Source: CAZBGL01 sp964491375
Lineage (GTDB): Bacteria > Desulfobacterota > Deferrisomatia > Deferrisomatales > Deferrisomataceae
Assembly: GCA_964491375.1 (NCBI GenBank)
Contig: CAZBGL010000033.1
Span: forward strand, 1-9,080
DNA: 9,080 bases
Reading direction: 5' to 3'
Program-made: the position numbers and the translations under genes
Notes under the pieces: generated by a model
Told to the model about the DNA's origin: nothing
Databases searched by the model: none
Seen by the model: only the letters and a program-made list of their open reading frames with translations
In this document: in pieces, positions 6,466-9,080 of the stretch
Position numbering within the stretch: position 1 is the stretch's first letter
How the letters are laid out: each line of letters opens with the position of its first letter

Positions 6466-6801
6466 ATGCAGCTTCTCGTGCTGGTCTTGAACCGCGAGGA
6501 GAAGCTCGAGGAGGTCCTTACGTACTTCCTCGAGGAAGGGGTCAGCGGGGCCACCATCCTGGACAGCGAGGGCATGGGGCGCTTCCTGAGCCAGGAGGTG
6601 CCCATCTTCGCGGGGTTCCGGGACCTGTTCGCGCCGGCCCGGCCGTTCAACCGCACCATCCTGTCCGTTGTGCCCGACGAACTGGCGGACCGGCTCGCGC
6701 AGGGGGTGGGCAGGATCCTGGGGGGGTGGGACCGCAAGGGCACAGGCGTGATGTTCACCGTGCCCGTGAGCGGGGCCTGGGGCGTGGGCAAGGGCGAATG
6801 A
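6466..6801 (+). CDS. PII-like (GlnB-fold) small putative signalling protein
   Basis: A 111-residue protein with the PII pattern: an N-terminal strand MQLLVLVLN, the helix EEKLEEVLTYFLEEGV, the second strand GATILDSEGMGR, a loop region, the strand NRTILSVV, the helix LADRLAQGVGRIL, and the closing GTGVMFTVPVSG strand. Classical GlnB proteins sense 2-oxoglutarate and ATP/ADP and act by binding partners through the T-loop. Here the T-loop region (about residues 41-62) is short and contains no Tyr, so uridylylation as in GlnB is not expected. It seems to belong to the family of PII-like hypothetical proteins found in anaerobes; ligand and partner cannot be read from sequence. Its stop codon overlaps the atpZ start (ATGA at 6798-6801), a sign of translational coupling. 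The ribosome site is weak. Assignment is by fold pattern, not strong identity. Confidence 0.72.
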   Translation: MQLLVLVLNREEKLEEVLTYFLEEGVSGATILDSEGMGRFLSQEVPIFAGFRDLFAPARPFNRTILSVVPDELADRLAQGVGRILGGWDRKGTGVMFTVPVSGAWGVGKGE

Positions 6802-7049
6802 ACCCTCAGCGGCGCGAGACCCTGCGGCTCATCACCCACGTAAGCGCGGGAACGCTGGAACTGGGGCTTTCGGTGGCCATCGGCGCGGCCATCGGCTACG
6901 GCCTCGATTCCTGGCTGGGAACCGGGCCGTGGCTCACCCTGTTCTGGCTGGTGTGCGGGGTGGTGGCGGGGTTCCGGAGCTTGGTGCGGGTGCTTCGCAA
7001 CCTGGAGCGGGGCGAGGGCCGGAAGGACGAGCATGGAGACGCCCCCTGA
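6798..7049 (+). CDS. atpZ: AtpZ/AtpI-family small membrane protein
   Basis: An 83-residue protein with two membrane helices (about residues 19-37 and 44-62) and a basic, then acidic tail. The family pattern is present: a small-residue-rich first helix, GYGLDSWLGTGPWLT between the helices, and GVVAGFRSLVRVLR after the second. AtpZ proteins are encoded at the head of F-type ATP synthase operons and are linked to assembly of the c-ring or to divalent cation traffic. The start is set by the ATGA overlap with the PII-like gene. The 3' end overlaps atpI by 17 nt. The gene lies inside a longer frame that opens at 6459, whose first part is only a shadow of the PII-like gene. Confidence 0.82.
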   Translation: MNPQRRETLRLITHVSAGTLELGLSVAIGAAIGYGLDSWLGTGPWLTLFWLVCGVVAGFRSLVRVLRNLERGEGRKDEHGDAP

Positions 7050-7449
7050 GAGACCGGACTCGGGTCTGGGCGAAGGGCCGCAGGAGGAAGAGTCCGGAGG
7101 CGGGGTGAGCCTCCGGCGGATCGAACGGCTGAACCTCGCCCTGGTGGGGGTGGGTACAGCGGTCGGGCTGTGGATCTCCCCGCGGTTTGGTCTGGGGGTG
7201 CTGGTGGGGGGGCTCGTCATGGCGGCCAACTTCCGGATCATCGCCGCGGTGATCCGTTCGGTGTTCCTGAAGGGCTCCACCAGCCCGGTGAACGTGGCCG
7301 TGTACTGGGCCAAGTTCGCCGGCCTGATGCTCCTGGTGGGAATCCTGATCCTCAAGGCCAGGGTGGATGCCGTGGGGTTCCTGGTGGGGCTCACGGGCAT
7401 CCTGGTGGCCATCACCCTGGAGGCCGTGCTCCGGCTCGTGGGCCGGTGA
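7033..7449 (+). CDS. atpI: ATP synthase subunit I (AtpI)
   Basis: A 138-residue membrane protein. A hydrophilic N-terminus rich in Pro, Glu and Gly (residues 1-27) is followed by four predicted helices, near residues 34-48, 53-74, 89-107 and 112-135. The arrangement, with AANFRIIAAVI in the second helix and a short charged turn before the fourth, fits the ATP-synt_I family. AtpI helps assemble the c-ring and is usually encoded directly before the a subunit, as here. The ATG at 7033 lies within the end of atpZ (17-nt overlap), with a GGAAGG sequence (7021-7026) as a possible ribosome site. Sequence conservation in this family is low, so the call leans on topology and position. Confidence 0.82.
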   Translation: METPPERPDSGLGEGPQEEESGGGVSLRRIERLNLALVGVGTAVGLWISPRFGLGVLVGGLVMAANFRIIAAVIRSVFLKGSTSPVNVAVYWAKFAGLMLLVGILILKARVDAVGFLVGLTGILVAITLEAVLRLVGR

Positions 7450-7500
7450 GGCAGAGTCGGCAAGGCGGGTACAGTCGAGGGAGGTCTCGGAGGCGCGTCC

Positions 7501-8250
7501 ATGGCTGCAGGCGGACACGACATCTACTGGACGGACTTCATCCCCGGGCTCAACTGGATCCAGGAGCGGTTCGTGAACCCGGACAACCACGAACCCGCGC
7601 TCCATGTGTCCAATGCCATCCTGATCACGGCGATCATCCTGGTGCTGGCGCTCATGGCCCGGTCCAAGATCAAGGATCGCGTCGAGAGCGACGAAGACTT
7701 GGTGCCCGACGGAAGGCTCACGGTCCGCAACCTCATGGAGCTCATGGTCTCGGGCATCCTCAAGATCATGGAAGACTCCATGGGCCACGTGGCGCCCCGG
7801 TTCCTGTACCTCATCGGGAGCCTGGCGTTCTTCATCCTCTTCTGCAACCTCTCCGGGCTCGTGCCCGGGTTCGCCCCGCCCACGGACAACCTGAACACCA
7901 CGCTGGCGTGCGCCCTGGTGGTGTTCGTCATGTACAACGCCTACGGGTTCAAGGAACACGGGCTGGCCTACCTCAAACACTTCATGGGGCCGTTCTGGTG
8001 GCTCGCGTGGTTGATGATCCCCATTGAGATCATCTCCCACCTGGCCCGGCCCATGAGCCTGAGTCTCCGTCTGTTCGGGAACATCATGGGCGACCACAAG
8101 GTGGCGGCCATCTTCTTCATGCTGGCCCCCCTGGCCGTTCCCGTGTTCACCTCGGTGCTGGGCCTGTTCGTCTCGTTCGTCCAGACCTTCGTGTTCATGC
8201 TGCTGTCCATGGTGTACATCTCGGGCGCCATTGAGCACGGGGAACACTGA
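7501..8250 (+). CDS. atpB: ATP synthase F0 subunit a
   Basis: Subunit a forms the two ion half-channels beside the c-ring in the inner membrane. The protein is 249 residues and hydrophobic from about residue 37 on. Key elements: NLMELMVSGIL (77-87), the SGLVPGFAPPTDNLNTTLA segment (118-136), and SLSLRLFGNIMGDHK, with the essential arginine at Arg190 (E. coli Arg210). His199 stands where E. coli has Glu219, and Gln228 in the last helix (SFVQTFVFMLLSMVYI) corresponds to E. coli Gln252. The position of E. coli His245 appears to be Gly221. These changes match my recollection of related deltaproteobacterial a subunits. The ATG at 7501 has GGAGG (7489-7493) 7 nt upstream and lies 51 nt after atpI. 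No start further upstream in this frame has comparable support. Confidence 0.97.
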   Translation: MAAGGHDIYWTDFIPGLNWIQERFVNPDNHEPALHVSNAILITAIILVLALMARSKIKDRVESDEDLVPDGRLTVRNLMELMVSGILKIMEDSMGHVAPRFLYLIGSLAFFILFCNLSGLVPGFAPPTDNLNTTLACALVVFVMYNAYGFKEHGLAYLKHFMGPFWWLAWLMIPIEIISHLARPMSLSLRLFGNIMGDHKVAAIFFMLAPLAVPVFTSVLGLFVSFVQTFVFMLLSMVYISGAIEHGEH

Positions 8251-8264
8251 TCCCGGCACGGTTC

Positions 8265-8289
8265 CACGGGGTTGCGCGCGGACCCCGTG
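8265..8289 (+). repeat. Perfect 8-bp hairpin between atpB and atpE
   Basis: CACGGGGT (8265-8272), a 9-nt loop TGCGCGCGG, then ACCCCGTG (8282-8289): a perfect inverted repeat in the 72-nt atpB-atpE gap, 18 nt before the atpE Shine-Dalgarno sequence. No U tract follows. A role in mRNA processing or in raising c-subunit output is inferred. Confidence 0.6.
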
Positions 8290-8307
8290 ATCGCCAAAAC
8301 CACGACG

Positions 8308-8318
8308 AAAGGAGGTGA
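8308..8318 (+). promoter_or_regulatory. Full-length Shine-Dalgarno sequence of atpE
   Basis: AAAGGAGGTGA matches the complement of the 16S rRNA 3' end over 11 nt, with 7 nt between GGAGG and the ATG at 8323. It is by far the strongest ribosome site in the operon, fitting the need for many c subunits per complex. Confidence 0.85.
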
Positions 8319-8322
8319 GACC

Positions 8323-8655
8323 ATGTGGAAGCGGATCCGTACGGTTCTTCCCCTGGCCCTGATGGCCGTGGCCCTGGCCGCCCCGGTGTTCGCGGCCGAA
8401 GAGGCGGCCGCGGGCGCAGAGAACCTGGCCCTGCGCGGCCTCCTGGCCCTGTCGGCAGGCTTTGCCATCGCGATCGCGGCGGCCTTCGGGGCCCTGGGCC
8501 AGTCCAAGGGGCTCGCGGCGGCCCTGGAGGGCATCGCTCGCAACCCCGCGGCCAGCGGCAAGCTGGTGACGCCGATGATCATCGGCTTGGCCATGATCGA
8601 GTCGCTGGTGATCTACGCCTTGGTCATCGCGCTGATGATCGTGCTGAAGCTGTAG
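8323..8655 (+). CDS. atpE: ATP synthase F0 subunit c with N-terminal signal peptide
   Basis: Subunit c forms the rotating ring that carries H+ or Na+. The product is 110 residues, longer than the usual 70-90, because residues 1-24 form a leader (MWKRIRTV, a hydrophobic core, then VFA|AEE); such leaders are known in deltaproteobacterial c subunits. The mature hairpin has helix 1 (about 36-66), the polar loop ARNP (72-75) and helix 2 (about 82-109). Glu93 is the ion-binding carboxylate. Gln60 in helix 1, Ser94 and Tyr98 line up with Gln32, Ser66 and Tyr70 of the Na+-binding Ilyobacter c-ring; Leu95 replaces Thr67. Helix 1 has few glycines: the GxGxGxG motif reads AxFxAxG (53-59). The ATG at 8323 is fixed by the full Shine-Dalgarno match; a GTG at 8272 would start inside the upstream hairpin. 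Last gene of the operon. Confidence 0.95.
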   Translation: MWKRIRTVLPLALMAVALAAPVFAAEEAAAGAENLALRGLLALSAGFAIAIAAAFGALGQSKGLAAALEGIARNPAASGKLVTPMIIGLAMIESLVIYALVIALMIVLKL

Positions 8656-8697
8656 GAGCCCTTCTTCCTGCGGTTTCTTCATCTCGGTTGGTTTGCG

Positions 8698-8730
8698 AGG
8701 GCAGGGACCGTCCCCTGCCCTTTTTTGTTT
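8698..8730 (+). terminator. Rho-independent terminator after atpE
   Basis: AGGGCAGGG (8698-8706), loop ACCGTC, CCCTGCCCT (8713-8721): a perfect 9-bp GC-rich stem followed at once by six T, then GTTTT. It lies 43 nt after the atpE stop and closes the PII-like/atp operon. Confidence 0.93.
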
Positions 8731-8761
8731 TCGGGGGGGAGGAGCGGGGGCGAATCGGGCG

Positions 8762-8795
8762 GGGCGCTTGAGCGCCCGTGGATACGCGGTATCCT
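8762..8795 (+). promoter_or_regulatory. Promoter with two adjacent palindromes before the DUF364-type gene
   Basis: Possible promoter TTGAGC (8768-8773), 16-nt spacer, TATCCT (8790-8795). Two perfect inverted repeats cover it: GGGCGC-TTGA-GCGCCC (8762-8777) over the -35 and GGATAC-GCG-GTATCC (8780-8794) over the -10. Either could be an operator; the first could also be a transcript hairpin from upstream, but it has no T tract. Confidence 0.45.
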
Positions 8796-8830
8796 GACGG
8801 GAGAACCCTCGGAACGGGAGGACGACAGCG

Positions 8831-9080
8831 ATGTCGATCTTGGAGGAATCCGCGGCCCGGGTGCTCGACCGGCTGGGGCCGGTCGGGGAGGCGTTGACCG
8901 TGGACCGCTTGGTGGTGGGCCTTTTCTTCACCGGGGTGAAGCTCTCCGACGGGGCGGGGGGCGTGTGCTACACCCCGGTCAAGGAGATCCCCGAGGCGGT
9001 GTGCTGCCCGAGCTCGGCCGGCCGGGTGTTCGACCCGGTGCGTGCGACAGACCGGCCCGCGGCCGAGTTCCTGGGGGCGC
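8831..9080 (+). CDS. DUF364/DUF4213-type protein, putative heavy-metal chelation (3' truncated)
   Basis: The first 83 residues of a gene that runs off the window. It starts at an ATG with GGGAGG (8816-8821) 9 nt upstream. The N-terminal helix (ILEESAARVLDRLG) is followed by VDRLVVGLFFTGVKLSDG (about residues 25-42), then GVCYTPVKEIPEAVCCPSSAG with three cysteines (residues 46, 58 and 59). This layout resembles the N-terminal domain of DUF364 proteins (Pfam DUF4213, described as a putative heavy-metal chelation domain), whose real role is not established. The diagnostic C-terminal domain is outside the window, so the assignment is tentative. The gene is separated from atpE by a terminator and has its own promoter region, so it is not part of the atp operon. 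Confidence 0.65.
   Translation, partial: MSILEESAARVLDRLGPVGEALTVDRLVVGLFFTGVKLSDGAGGVCYTPVKEIPEAVCCPSSAGRVFDPVRATDRPAAEFLGA

Noticed and set aside
6798..8655. Horizontally acquired N-ATPase (second, Na+-pumping F-type operon)
   Set aside because: Those operons begin with the beta and epsilon genes and carry atpQ and atpR among the F0 genes; here the order is atpZ-atpI-atpB-atpE with a terminator, as in ordinary split deltaproteobacterial operons.
6934..8931. 665-residue minus-strand open frame opposite atpI, atpB and atpE
   Set aside because: It is antisense to strongly recognised genes, has His/Gln/Glu-rich low-complexity composition, and reflects the high GC content that removes stop codons.

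Overview
The window is GC-rich DNA of a Gram-negative, respiratory, probably deltaproteobacterial (Desulfobacterota-like) organism. This inference rests on a multihaem c-type cytochrome fused to a nucleotidase-like domain, a stand-alone heptose-1-phosphate adenylyltransferase for lipopolysaccharide, a C5-pathway haem gene, and a split F-type ATP synthase operon whose c subunit carries a signal peptide. No mobile element, CRISPR array, rRNA or tRNA was seen. The chromosome looks like ordinary core and near-core sequence with several poorly characterised genes.

Layout. (1) Positions 1-1322 (+): the 3' part of a gene for a UshA-like domain followed by a four-CXXCH cytochrome c554-like domain; its 5' end lies outside the window. 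(2) Positions 1341-4947 (-): a compact three-gene unit. It runs from a secreted seven-bladed beta-propeller protein, through an exported double-LysM protein with four degenerate repeats, to rfaE2. The first two genes overlap, the third follows after 23 nt, and a good extended -10 promoter lies in front (4971-5000). (3) Positions 5092-6378 (+): hemL, divergent from that unit. (4) Positions 6466-8655 (+): an operon of a PII-like protein, atpZ, atpI, atpB and atpE. It has a strong promoter (6398-6427), tightly overlapping genes and a strong intrinsic terminator (8698-8730). (5) Positions 8831-9080 (+): the start of a DUF364-type (putative heavy-metal chelation) gene behind two adjacent palindromes.

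How the genes work together. The ATP synthase cluster encodes the membrane ion channel (a and c subunits) and two small assembly or accessory proteins, but none of the F1 or stator subunits. Those must lie elsewhere, as in other organisms with split operons. A PII-like putative sensor is translationally coupled to atpZ, which suggests a link between signalling and ATP synthase production. The minus-strand unit concerns the cell envelope (heptose activation, a LysM protein, a secreted propeller). hemL supplies the haem precursor that multihaem cytochromes such as the one at the window start would need, though nothing here shows co-regulation.

Most noteworthy points: the apparently inactivated phosphatase domain of the cytochrome; the four-fold repeat in the LysM protein; the Cys-containing C-terminal tail of the propeller protein; the PII-like/atp coupling; a c subunit with a Na+-type ligand set but an altered helix-1 glycine motif; and the paired palindromes before the last gene. 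I found no clearly new defence or mobile system.
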